A stretch of DNA of 6,980 bases from Acidobacteriota bacterium (GCA_003222455.1 QHWF01000219.1:1-6980); one strand, 5' to 3'. Shown: positions 1 through 6,310, counted from the stretch's first letter. Numbers and translations: made by a program. Notes: generated by a model not told the origin, from the letters alone.

Positions 1-56
1 AAATACTTCTTCTTCTCGAGGAACAGCGGATTGTAAAGATTGATCTGCTGGCTCAC
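1..56 (-). CDS. PilN-like fimbrial assembly protein, 5' end only
   Basis: Only the first 18 codons are in the window; the gene runs off the left edge. The reading begins with GTG at 56-54 and gives MSQQINLYNPLFLEKKKY. The pattern 'QQINLYNP-L' followed by basic residues just before a membrane helix is the usual start of PilN-type proteins, including the MSHA component called MshI2 in Vibrio. These are bitopic inner-membrane proteins that bind the actin-like PilM/MshI through this N-terminal peptide. The GTG overlaps the mshI stop codon by four bases (GTGA), so translation is probably coupled to mshI. The position directly after mshI supports the assignment. The membrane segment and periplasmic domain lie outside the window, so the identity rests on the N-terminal peptide and context. 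Confidence 0.75.
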   Translation of the reverse strand, partial: MSQQINLYNPLFLEKKKY

Positions 57-994
57 AGCGCCTTCTCCTCGACCCGCAACGCCGCTCCGAACAGGTAGAA
101 GTACTCCCACTGCTCCTCGGGAGTCGGATCGCCGCCGTCGGCAAAATCCATGACTTGCGGCAATGCGGCAGGCACGACCGGCACGTAAAGCCTGCTGCGG
201 AGAAACTGCTCGAGCTCGGGGTCCTGCGGCAGCGGGGCGAGCAACAACTCTCCCACCCCGACGCTCAGGCGCTGGCGGTCAAAGATGTCGAGCGAACGGG
301 TGATCTCGGTTGCAACCCGCTCGCGATAATGGTCTCCGTGCTCCCTTTGTCCCAGCTGCACCGCGGTGACTTCGAGGCGCCGCGTGAGAAGCAGCTCGCC
401 GCGAAACGAGATCGTCAGCATTCCCCCCCAGGGGGAAAACGCGAGCATCGCGGTCGCCTTGTCCGGAGACTCGAACAAGGCCGCGACATTTCGCTGCGCC
501 ATCTCGGGGATGTCGATGACTTTGAGGGGAACGCTGGCGTCCTGAAACAGGGCGATGCGTTTTTGCACGACCTCGTTGGGGGTGGCGACGGCGTACATGG
601 CCCTTGCCGATCCCCTAGGGTCTCCCTCGGCGCGCACTTCGAATACGTCGACCGTTGCGTCGTCGATGTGATATTCGAGCAGATCCTTGATCTTCCAGCG
701 AATCGCCGCTTTGAGCTCGTCCGCCGGAACCTTCGGCGGTTCCACCAAAAGTATCTGGTAGTCCGCGGGCTCGAGCAGCGTAGTGCAGGAGAAGCGGGCG
801 AGCCCGTGCTCCTTCGTCTCCCTCTGCAGCGAATCCGCCTGCTCGGACGGCGGGCATGGAACGCTCCACCAGCGCGTCGCAATGGGCCGCTCGCGGTTCG
901 CGGCACGCACGTGGGCAAATTTGATCGCTTCCGGCTCGATTGCGACGGCCAGAAGCCCTGAACCCTGCGCCGATTTGGAGAACCAACCCAGCAA
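53..994 (-). CDS. mshI: MSHA biogenesis protein MshI (PilM-like)
   Basis: Encodes 313 residues without a signal peptide or membrane helix, as expected for a cytoplasmic actin-fold PilM-type protein that docks on the inner-membrane PilN/PilO-like pair during pilus assembly. Features seen: an N-terminal 'LLAVAIEPEAIKFAHV' strand-turn-strand (about residues 14-29), the segment 'ELKAAIRWKIKDLLEYHIDD' (93-112) and 'VDVFEV' (115-120). A later 'GGMLTISFRGELLLTRRLEV' strand pair (190-209) and a C-terminal 'LFGAALR-EEKAL' are also present. This layout matches MshI proteins known from MSHA loci. The start is TTG at 994-992, chosen because a strong Shine-Dalgarno (GGGAGAGGG, 997-1005) lies two bases upstream and no good ATG is in frame. 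It follows a promoter-bearing 320-nt gap, so it probably heads a separate transcript with the PilN-like gene it overlaps. The family call is firm; the exact start is slightly less so. Confidence 0.88.
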   Translation of the reverse strand: MLGWFSKSAQGSGLLAVAIEPEAIKFAHVRAANRERPIATRWWSVPCPPSEQADSLQRETKEHGLARFSCTTLLEPADYQILLVEPPKVPADELKAAIRWKIKDLLEYHIDDATVDVFEVRAEGDPRGSARAMYAVATPNEVVQKRIALFQDASVPLKVIDIPEMAQRNVAALFESPDKATAMLAFSPWGGMLTISFRGELLLTRRLEVTAVQLGQREHGDHYRERVATEITRSLDIFDRQRLSVGVGELLLAPLPQDPELEQFLRSRLYVPVVPAALPQVMDFADGGDPTPEEQWEYFYLFGAALRVEEKAL

Positions 995-996
995 TA

Positions 997-1005
997 CCCT
1001 CTCCC
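997..1005 (-). promoter_or_regulatory. Ribosome binding site deciding the mshI TTG start
   Basis: Read on the minus strand this is GGGAGAGGG, followed by two bases and then TTG. An ATG lies just upstream (1013-1011) but is in another frame and does not lead into the MshI reading. The purine-rich block is the main reason for accepting the rare TTG start. Confidence 0.6.
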
Positions 1006-1016
1006 TGAATCATGCT

Positions 1017-1029
1017 TAACTTCAAGTTA
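1017..1029. repeat. Perfect 13-bp palindrome over the mshI promoter (possible operator)
   Basis: TAACTTCAAGTTA has two perfect six-base arms around one central base. It covers part of the -10 element (1026-1031) and the predicted transcription start. A symmetrical site here would suit binding by a dimeric repressor, but no second copy or known regulator consensus was recognised, so the operator role is inferred from position only. Confidence 0.4.
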
Positions 1030-1052
1030 TATGAATAAAGCATTGTTGTCAA
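1026..1052 (-). promoter_or_regulatory. Sigma-70-type promoter for mshI
   Basis: On the minus strand a perfect TTGACA (1052-1047) is followed after 15 bases by TATAAC (1031-1026), five of six matches to TATAAT. The spacer is two bases shorter than ideal. The stretch is clearly AT-rich compared with the surrounding GC-rich DNA. Transcription would begin near 1018-1020, leaving a leader of about 25 bases before the mshI start. This separates mshI and its downstream partners from the prepilin operon. Confidence 0.6.
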
Positions 1053-1314
1053 TGAGATTTCCGTACTCGCTCGCGGCGTCGTACGGCGAATACCTTTCCA
1101 AGGTGTTGATCCGACGCACCCACCGCTCAGACTGATCGTGAGGAGATTGACCGCGACGTTCATGCCGCAGTCGGCGGACGCCGTTCTTTTGTAAGCGGTC
1201 ATTCAACGTACCGACCGCGCTTGACGCGCGCGTCCCGTGCACGAGCAAGGCAGGACGCGAGTGGGAATCAGATGGCGCCGAGTGGCGGCTCAGCTGCGGG
1301 TTCGGCGAGAAAGG
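1053..1314. other. Intergenic region without a recognisable gene
   Basis: This stretch separates the Ig-repeat gene from the mshI promoter. A 73-codon minus-strand reading (1027-1248, TTG start) and a 27-residue plus-strand reading (1052-1135) are open, but neither has a good ribosome binding site or a recognisable motif. A perfect 12-bp palindrome, GACGCGCGCGTC, lies at 1223-1234. No hairpin with a T-tract was found after the Ig-repeat gene stop at 1315, so read-through from the upstream operon towards mshI cannot be excluded. The region could be leader sequence or the decayed remains of a gene. Confidence 0.5.
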
Positions 1315-3102
1315 CTATTGAAATACCTCGCGCCAGGTCGACGGACTGGCAGAATTGATCGTACCGGTGCCGAACGTCGACACGGGCACGTCCAGGGTGC
1401 CGGATCTCGAGACACCGTTTTCATCGGTGAAGACCAGGGTGAACGTGTAGGTGGCGGCAGCGCTGGGCGTCGATGTGAAGACCAGGGAAAAGTCGCCGTT
1501 GCTGTTGATGGGAATCCGCCCGGGATCCACTGCGGGCGCGTTGTTGAGCGGTGCGGTAAACGTGGTGGCCGCCTGGCTCCAGCTTTCATTCGGAACACCC
1601 GTGCCCGAGTTGTCGTTGACCACCGAGTAGCCGTCGCCGCCATAGACGAACCCTGCGGGAACGGTGATGGCCACCTTGTCCAGGTTGTTGCACGCGCGGT
1701 TGGCCACGGAAAAGGTGAACTCCTGGTTGATGCTGTCCGTGTTGGTCGCGGTCGGCGTCGCAGTGACGACGAAGCCGTCCACGTCCTGGGGCGTGGGTGT
1801 CGAAGTGACGGTGGGCGAGGTGATCGGGCCCGGGTTGGCGGTCGCCGATCCGGTCACCCAGAAGGCCGGCTTGGATCCGGAAGAGGGATAGCTGCCGACG
1901 ATCGTCACGGGCGCGGTCCAGGTATATTTACAAGAGCCGCCGATTGCCAAGGGGGTGGCGATCGAAGGCGGCGGGACGGAGGGAGAGCCAGGGGGGGGAC
2001 CGTTGCACGCTGTGGACGGCCCGGTAAAGGCGCCGATCGTCGTGTTCGTGCCGAAGCGAGTAAGCGCCGAAGGCGTGATGCTCGTCAAGCCGCCGGAAGT
2101 GTTGTTAGTCACCGTCATGACGAACGTGGCGGTATCCCCGGAGAAATGGCAGGTCCCATCGGCGGGATACGGTCCCGTGATCGCGATCCCGACGCTCAAC
2201 GGACTGACACTCAGCACGTTTGACGTCCCGCTGCGTGAGGTCACTGAAGCCCCGGTGCGCACGTCCGTGACGCTGTAAGTGACCGTGCCGGAGTCGGAGG
2301 AAGACGTGGTGCAGGTGTAGGTCATCGTGCCCGAAGCGCCCGCGGCTAGGTTGAACGGGCTCGGGCTCGTGCTCGTGAAGGAACAGTTCGGCGACGAACC
2401 GGACCAGGTTCCCGTTCTCGTCGCTGCCGGCGGACTAGGATTGGCGACGATGCCGTTCAGCGTGGCGACCGAGATGTTCTTCACCGTGATCACGATGCGG
2501 AAGGTCGCCCCTGCCGCGACGGCGGAAGTTGGCACGCCCGAGGTGTCGGTGGTCTGAAAGCCGGTGATCTGCAGCGACTGCAAGATCCACGAGCCCGGGG
2601 TGTTGATGGTGCTCGTTCCCGCATTCTTGATGCCGTTGGAGAAATCCGTGTCGGTGGTGTAGCTCGCGCGCGCATCGCGCAGCGTTTCGGTGCGGTCCTG
2701 CGTGCTCTTTCCCGCGGTCACCACCACGCTGAAGCTGAGGGAGGATCCGGCGGGTATGGAGTCCGCCCACGTTGCGGCGGTGTAGGTCACCGAAGTCGTG
2801 TTGAAGCCCGTGCGCGTCCAGTTCGCGGGCGCGGCGGAAGCGGTCGTGAACAGCGTTGCCGTGCAGCCCGTTCCAGTGCAGTTGCCGCTCAGCCGGAAAC
2901 GCATGCGATAGATGCGTTCGCCTGAGTTTCCCCCGGACGCGGTGTTGGTGACGGTGTACGTCAGGGTCTGGGTCGTGCCCATGTCGACTTCGCCCGGCGC
3001 GACCGGAGCCGTCTGCGTAATGGTGAACGTCCTCGCCGCGTGCGCAGGGATGCTGGCGGCGGCAAGGGCAAAAAGCAGAGCGAGAAAACCATAGCGTTTC
3101 AT
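1315..3102 (-). CDS. Secreted protein with about four Ig-like domains, in the mshQ position
   Basis: Encodes 595 residues from ATG at 3102-3100, preceded by GGGAGGG and about four bases. An in-frame reading extends 24 codons further upstream, but its extra residues are not signal-like; this ATG puts a classical Sec signal peptide at the very start (basic MKRYG, a leucine/alanine core, AHA cleavage near residue 22). The mature part is rich in Thr, Ser, Gly and Pro and shows repeated beta-strand patterns of the type found in DUF11/CARDB-like Ig folds. Examples are 'TLTYTVTNTASGG' (46-58), 'FRIVITVKNIS' (201-211), 'TATFVMTVTNNTSGG' (324-338) and 'EFTFSVANRACNN' (461-473), suggesting about four domains of 110-145 residues. 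Several cysteines (75/80, 240/264, 318/366/391) could form disulfides. There is no C-terminal anchor. It follows mshP by 74 nt. Vibrio MshQ occupies this slot but is much larger with different domains, so I do not assign the symbol. A pilus-tip or surface adhesion role is inferred. Confidence 0.75.
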   Translation of the reverse strand: MKRYGFLALLFALAAASIPAHAARTFTITQTAPVAPGEVDMGTTQTLTYTVTNTASGGNSGERIYRMRFRLSGNCTGTGCTATLFTTASAAPANWTRTGFNTTSVTYTAATWADSIPAGSSLSFSVVVTAGKSTQDRTETLRDARASYTTDTDFSNGIKNAGTSTINTPGSWILQSLQITGFQTTDTSGVPTSAVAAGATFRIVITVKNISVATLNGIVANPSPPAATRTGTWSGSSPNCSFTSTSPSPFNLAAGASGTMTYTCTTSSSDSGTVTYSVTDVRTGASVTSRSGTSNVLSVSPLSVGIAITGPYPADGTCHFSGDTATFVMTVTNNTSGGLTSITPSALTRFGTNTTIGAFTGPSTACNGPPPGSPSVPPPSIATPLAIGGSCKYTWTAPVTIVGSYPSSGSKPAFWVTGSATANPGPITSPTVTSTPTPQDVDGFVVTATPTATNTDSINQEFTFSVANRACNNLDKVAITVPAGFVYGGDGYSVVNDNSGTGVPNESWSQAATTFTAPLNNAPAVDPGRIPINSNGDFSLVFTSTPSAAATYTFTLVFTDENGVSRSGTLDVPVSTFGTGTINSASPSTWREVFQ

Positions 3103-3176
3103 GCTGCCCTCCCGATTCCTGGTAGGAGCAATTTTCACGCCTGGGCCGTTTCCGCGGGAGGAACTTTCCGGCATCC

Positions 3177-4100
3177 TCAGCGCTGAAGCACCCGGTTCAT
3201 CGTGCGCTGTGTGCTTCCGACATTTCCCACCGCCGACGCCTGTGCTTCGTAGTCGTTCCCGCTGCCGCCGGTGCTGTTGGCCAGTTGCGGCCTCACCGGC
3301 GCACCGGCGGCCCAGGCGGGGCAGCCCGCCCCCAGCAGCCGGGTCAATCCTTTCAGGGTCATCACGCCTCCGGCGCGGCTTGAGCTCGCATAGGAAATGT
3401 CCTCGGAATTCGCGCCGCCGTCATCCAGGCTGATCGTTCCGCTATTGAGAAATTTCGTGTTGTCGGTGATGCGCAAAGTCGCGGGCGCGACGCAGGTGGC
3501 CGAGATCGCGAGAGGGTCGACAAGGGTCGTGACCGGGTAGGCGATGTCGTCGCGCGAGTGATTCGCCGCCGCGGCCCCTGTACCAGCGATCAGGACGCCG
3601 CGCGTTAGCCCTGTAAACGCCGGGAGATTGCCGCACGAGGCGGAGCTCGCCGTCGTCCCGGTGTACGTCACGAATTCGGCGCCCGCGCTGATGTCGTCGT
3701 CGATCTGGATGGTGCCCGAGGCGGGAAAACGATCGATCGTGTAGACGCAGACCGCCGCACCGGGTCCACTCGCTCCACTCAACAAACGCCGGCGCAGCTT
3801 CGTCGCCGGCAGATTGGAAGACGTGGTGAAGGTTCCCGCTCCGAGACTTTGGGGCCCTGACGTCGTAGTGGGATCAGTGCCGCTGCGATACCAATCGAGA
3901 TTCTGCGCCATGCGCCGCGCCTCGAATTCGAGTCCGCTGTCGGCGAGGAACAGCGCCTGGCCGGACTGCAGGTTGTCGGTGGCCGAGCTTCCCGAGGTCG
4001 CCGCGATCATCGCTATCGTCACGGCCAGCATCGTCGCGACCACGACCAGGACGATCGCCGCGATCAGCAGGAATCCGCGCTGGCGCCTGCGGCGATCCAT
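3177..4100 (-). CDS. mshP: MSHA minor pilin MshP-like (PilX type), enlarged
   Basis: Encodes 307 residues. The N-terminus is a basic leader (MDRRRRQRG) followed by F10 and a long hydrophobic helix (about 10-34). The Glu normally at mature position 5 is absent (Ala14), as is usual for MshP/PilX-type minor pilins. 'QALFLADSGLEFEARRM' (48-64) is the helix motif typical of this family. Known MshP proteins are about half this length. The extra part holds two similar beta modules, about residues 125-190 and 217-270. Each has 'F--SGTI-[IL]DD', then an acidic-aromatic stretch ending in Tyr, then 'GLTR'. The ATG at 4100-4098 shares one base with the mshO stop (TGATG), and an AGGA ribosome site lies in the mshO tail, so the two are translationally coupled. 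It is expected to join the tip or initiation complex with MshC, MshD and MshO. The family call comes from context plus the motif; the module function is unknown. Confidence 0.8.
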   Translation of the reverse strand: MDRRRRQRGFLLIAAIVLVVVATMLAVTIAMIAATSGSSATDNLQSGQALFLADSGLEFEARRMAQNLDWYRSGTDPTTTSGPQSLGAGTFTTSSNLPATKLRRRLLSGASGPGAAVCVYTIDRFPASGTIQIDDDISAGAEFVTYTGTTASSASCGNLPAFTGLTRGVLIAGTGAAAANHSRDDIAYPVTTLVDPLAISATCVAPATLRITDNTKFLNSGTISLDDGGANSEDISYASSSRAGGVMTLKGLTRLLGAGCPAWAAGAPVRPQLANSTGGSGNDYEAQASAVGNVGSTQRTMNRVLQR

Positions 4101-4690
4101 CAGAAGTTCCTCGGATGTATCGTCGCCCGCAAGGTGTCGCTCACGTCATTGTCCTGCACGTTCACGCGAACGGTGACGTAGTAAACCGACGCCACGGTGG
4201 CGGTCGTCGTGATGCCGTCGTTCAAGTAGTAGAAGAAAGTCAGTCCTGAAACGAAGTCGGCAACGGGTTGGGCACTGGTCGTGCCGCAGGCGGTTGCGGG
4301 GCCATCGGCACTGCGCATCAAGCGGTTCGTCGCAGCGTCGCGGTAGAAGCACACGCCGTTGGCGTCCGTGTCGATGAAGCGGACCTGCGCAGCCGAGGCA
4401 ACGTCGAGGTCGGTTGCCGTGGCCGACCGGATCTGCCGCAGCTCGCGCGTCATGCGCTCGAACGCCACGCGCGCCTGCGCGTCGGAACTCGTGATATCGC
4501 GGGCGGCAAAGTACGACCGGAACATGCCGGACATCAACCTCGCCCCCACGGCCGCGACGACTCCAAGGATGATTATTACCGTCAGCAGTTCGATGAGGGT
4601 CCAGCCGTGCTGCTGCCGGCGCCGGGCATCCGCCGAACTCGGGCGTGCGCAACGGCGAGCCGGGCGCATTCGAACGGAATGCTGATTCAT
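4100..4690 (-). CDS. mshO: MSHA minor prepilin MshO
   Basis: Encodes 196 residues. A class III prepilin signal is present: a long basic leader, then H28-G29 with W30-TLIE and the conserved Glu34 at mature position 5, then a hydrophobic helix to about residue 50. The 29-residue leader is long for a type IV prepilin; a second in-frame ATG at 4669-4667 would shorten it to 22. Mature position 1 is Trp where Phe is usual. The helix is followed by 'ARVAFERMTRELRQIRSA' (73-90), typical of PilW/MshO/GspJ-type minor pilins, and Cys114 and Cys135 could pair. The ATG at 4690-4688 shares a base with the mshD stop (TGATG) and has no strong ribosome site, which suggests coupled translation. It sits between mshD and mshP in the standard MSHA order. 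Confidence 0.87.
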   Translation of the reverse strand: MNQHSVRMRPARRCARPSSADARRRQQHGWTLIELLTVIIILGVVAAVGARLMSGMFRSYFAARDITSSDAQARVAFERMTRELRQIRSATATDLDVASAAQVRFIDTDANGVCFYRDAATNRLMRSADGPATACGTTSAQPVADFVSGLTFFYYLNDGITTTATVASVYYVTVRVNVQDNDVSDTLRATIHPRNF

Positions 4691-5175
4691 CAGTAATTCG
4701 CCACCATGGCGTCGAGCTCCGCCACCGTGGTTCCCTCAGGCCCGGTTACGCGCACGCGCACGCACTTGTAGTTGACATCCCCCCCCTTGCAGGTATTCGC
4801 GGCGCCGAATCCGCAGGTCCCGGCGCCCGTATAGAAACACGGCGCGACCACCGCGTACGTCGCGGGAGCAAGACAGGCCTCCTGCGCCCCGCCCGGCGGC
4901 GCACAGGGATCGAACGTCGCGGCGGTAAACCCCGCAAAACCGGCGGGTAGACTTCTTTGCGCGAGGATCAGCTCCATCCGCCCTTGAGCGAGCTGCAGGC
5001 CCTGATGCATCTCTCTCGGCACGGGCGCCGTGCGGACTGCGCCGGACATGCCGGCGACCAAGCCGACTACCACGACCGCCGTAATCACGATAAAGACGAT
5101 CACCTCGATCAGGCTCACGCCGCCGCAGTCACGCCGGGCAACGCCGGACCGACCGCGGCGTGCAAGCGTGCTCAC
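4690..5175 (-). CDS. mshD: MSHA minor prepilin MshD
   Basis: Encodes 161 residues from GTG at 5175-5173. The open frame extends far upstream, but only as a shadow of mshC; this GTG overlaps the mshC stop in GTGA, the usual coupled arrangement, and places a normal 19-residue leader before the prepilin cleavage site. That site is G19 / V20-SLIEV with Glu24 at mature position 5, followed by a hydrophobic helix (20-41). 'LQLAQGRMELILAQ' (60-73) follows the helix, as in MshD/PilV-type minor pilins. The C-terminal part has six cysteines (91, 101, 113, 121, 129, 138), probably disulfide bonded in the periplasm. 'VNYKCVRVRVTGPEG' near the end is a typical terminal strand. Position between mshC and mshO supports the name. 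Confidence 0.87.
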   Translation of the reverse strand: MSTLARRGRSGVARRDCGGVSLIEVIVFIVITAVVVVGLVAGMSGAVRTAPVPREMHQGLQLAQGRMELILAQRSLPAGFAGFTAATFDPCAPPGGAQEACLAPATYAVVAPCFYTGAGTCGFGAANTCKGGDVNYKCVRVRVTGPEGTTVAELDAMVANY

Positions 5176-5681
5176 TGCACCCTCGCTTTTCCGGTTATGG
5201 GACTGACGACGACCGCGCGCGGCCCGCCTGTGGCGGCCAGGGTGATCGTGGCGTCGCTGGCGGGAGCGACAAGACTGGTCGGCTGCCCCTTGGTATCGAA
5301 TTCGAGGTAGTTGCCGGTCAGGTTCGCGGTCGACACCGCGGTACCGCTCAGGACGATCGCGGCCGACGAGCCGGTTGCGGGGTGGTTGACCGCGACCGTA
5401 CACGGCGTCGCGTAGCTGTTGCCGTTGTGCCGATACTGGTATCCCGTGGCGGTGAAGAGGATGCAGTAGCGTCCCTGGCTGCCGAGCGCTGCGCCGCGCG
5501 TCATGGAAAGCGTCTGTGCGTAGCGTATATCGGTGGCCACTTGTTCCGCCTGACTCGACAGTTCGAGCGTGTTTTGCGACAAACGGGGCAACGCGACAAA
5601 CGCGAGGATGGCGATCAACAGCAGTACCACAACAAGCTCGACCAACGTAAACCCGCGGTTGATAGGCTTGGCTTGTGTCAC
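5172..5681 (-). CDS. mshC: MSHA minor prepilin MshC (GspH/FimT type)
   Basis: Encodes 169 residues. The leader MTQAKPINRG is cleaved before F11-TLVE with Glu15 at mature position 5, and a hydrophobic helix follows (11-32). 'QVATDIRYAQTLSMTRG' (47-63) and the closing 'VVVSPITGKARVQ' (157-169) are the two landmarks of GspH/FimT-type pseudopilins. Cys73 and Cys94 could pair. The start is GTG at 5681-5679, the only usual start codon between an in-frame stop at 5720-5718 and the conserved region. The Shine-Dalgarno is weak, suggesting modest expression. It is the first gene of the overlapping C-D-O-P block and follows the terminator behind mshA, so it is probably transcribed by read-through or from a weak promoter not identified here. 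Confidence 0.87.
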   Translation of the reverse strand: MTQAKPINRGFTLVELVVVLLLIAILAFVALPRLSQNTLELSSQAEQVATDIRYAQTLSMTRGAALGSQGRYCILFTATGYQYRHNGNSYATPCTVAVNHPATGSSAAIVLSGTAVSTANLTGNYLEFDTKGQPTSLVAPASDATITLAATGGPRAVVVSPITGKARVQ

Positions 5682-5733
5682 CTGAGTCGCTGAAATCGAC
5701 GTGCCCGCATGGTCTCGTCAATGCCCTTCGTCG

Positions 5734-5771
5734 CCAAACAAAAGGGCGGGAGCCTTGCGGCGCCCGCCCTT
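5734..5771 (-). terminator. Intrinsic terminator or attenuator behind mshA
   Basis: Nine-base arms AAGGGCGGG (5742-5750) and CCCGCCCTT (5763-5771) pair perfectly. Three more pairs (GCC/GGC) extend the stem across one mismatch, closing on a TTGC/GCAA loop. In the minus-strand direction the stem runs into TTTTGTTTGG (5743-5734), a T-tract on the correct side for transcripts coming from mshA. It lies 36 nt past the mshA stop and before mshC. Partial termination would give abundant mshA transcript and lower levels for the minor pilins. Confidence 0.8.
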
Positions 5772-5806
5772 GTTCTCTCTCAGGACCTTGCTAGCCGCCG
5801 AGCCGA

Positions 5807-6256
5807 CTAGCAACCTGTCGTCGTCGAGGCGGGGATCGCCGGCGGGTTGGGCGACACCGCGGCGGTGTAGGTGAACTGGCAGGTCGCCAGATTGGATGCC
5901 GAGGTGACTTGAAAGGTCACCACGCCACCGGCGGCCGCCGAAGTGTATACACCGGGATCGGTCCGAAGGGTGGCGATAATCCCTGCCGCGTCACCCGTGG
6001 GATACCGGTTCGTCATCGTGATGGCAACGCCTTCCACGGTAACCGACGCGTTCGAAGCCAAGTTTGAAGCGAGCTGCAGCGCGTTCGTCAAGGTCGCAGC
6101 AGAGCTCACCGCGGCGCGCAATCCGTTCAAGGACGCCGCGCGAGCCTGGGAAGTGACGTCGATGAACTTGGGCGCCGCGATCGCCGCCAGAATGCCGAGA
6201 ATCAGGATCACCACGATCAACTCGATCAGCGTAAAGCCACGCGTTTGCTTCTTCAT
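5807..6256 (-). CDS. mshA: MSHA major pilin MshA (intact copy)
   Basis: Encodes 149 residues. The leader MKKQTRG is cut by the prepilin peptidase before F8-TLIEL, with Glu12 at mature position 5. An uninterrupted hydrophobic helix follows (about 8-29), holding the pilin in the inner membrane and packing in the filament core. 'PKFIDVTSQARAASLNGLR' (29-47) is the usual MshA/PilA continuation. Cys126 and the final Cys149 bracket the C-terminal loop, as in type IVa pilins. The length is slightly below that of Vibrio MshA. ATG at 6256-6254 follows a GAGGG ribosome site at 6269-6265. It has a TATAAT-type promoter upstream and a terminator downstream, fitting a separate, highly expressed shaft subunit. 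Its body is duplicated in the gene at 6407-6811. Confidence 0.92.
   Translation of the reverse strand: MKKQTRGFTLIELIVVILILGILAAIAAPKFIDVTSQARAASLNGLRAAVSSAATLTNALQLASNLASNASVTVEGVAITMTNRYPTGDAAGIIATLRTDPGVYTSAAAGGVVTFQVTSASNLATCQFTYTAAVSPNPPAIPASTTTGC
5811..6170 (-). repeat. Direct repeat copy 1 (pilin body, in mshA)
   Basis: Matches 6411-6770 base for base at an offset of exactly 600. Eight mismatches in 360 positions were counted by eye: 5813, 5816, 5920, 5928, 5931, 5932, 5981 and 6056. No indels are needed. The repeat begins at the end of the coding sequence and stops abruptly at the deleted helix segment. Confidence 0.93.
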
Positions 6257-6310
6257 TTTCGTTTCCCTCGCAAATTTAATAACTTACAGGCTCAACTTAA
6301 CGCTCAATCC

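Noticed and set aside
1052..1135. Plus-strand 27-residue reading starting MRFPYSLAASYGEY
   Set aside because: No ribosome site, too short, no family signal; chance is the simpler explanation.
1223..1234. 12-bp palindrome GACGCGCGCGTC
   Set aside because: Short CG-alternating palindromes are expected by chance in this GC-rich DNA, and it is not next to a promoter.
1027..1248. 73-codon minus-strand reading between the Ig-repeat gene and mshI
   Set aside because: It has a TTG start without a ribosome site and no recognisable motif, and its end overlaps the mshI promoter.
1237..2223. Long plus-strand reading of 328 residues opposite the Ig-repeat gene
   Set aside because: It is Arg/Gly-rich with no domain and lies antisense to a gene with a clear signal peptide and ordered beta repeats; typical of a GC-rich shadow frame.
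3103..3174. 24-codon N-terminal extension of the Ig-repeat protein
   Set aside because: It would bury the signal peptide behind polar residues; the ATG at 3102 has a good ribosome site and starts directly with the signal.
4690..5721. 343-codon open frame containing mshD
   Set aside because: The part above 5175 is the shadow of mshC; the prepilin leader and the GTGA overlap place the true start at 5175.
5693..5721. TTGACG as a -35 for an mshC promoter
   Set aside because: The matching -10 position (CGATTT) is poor and lies almost on the mshC start codon.
6281..6299. Direct TAAGTT repeats in the mshA leader resembling half of the mshI palindrome
   Set aside because: The shared core is only five to six bases and orientation and spacing differ, so a common regulator cannot be argued.
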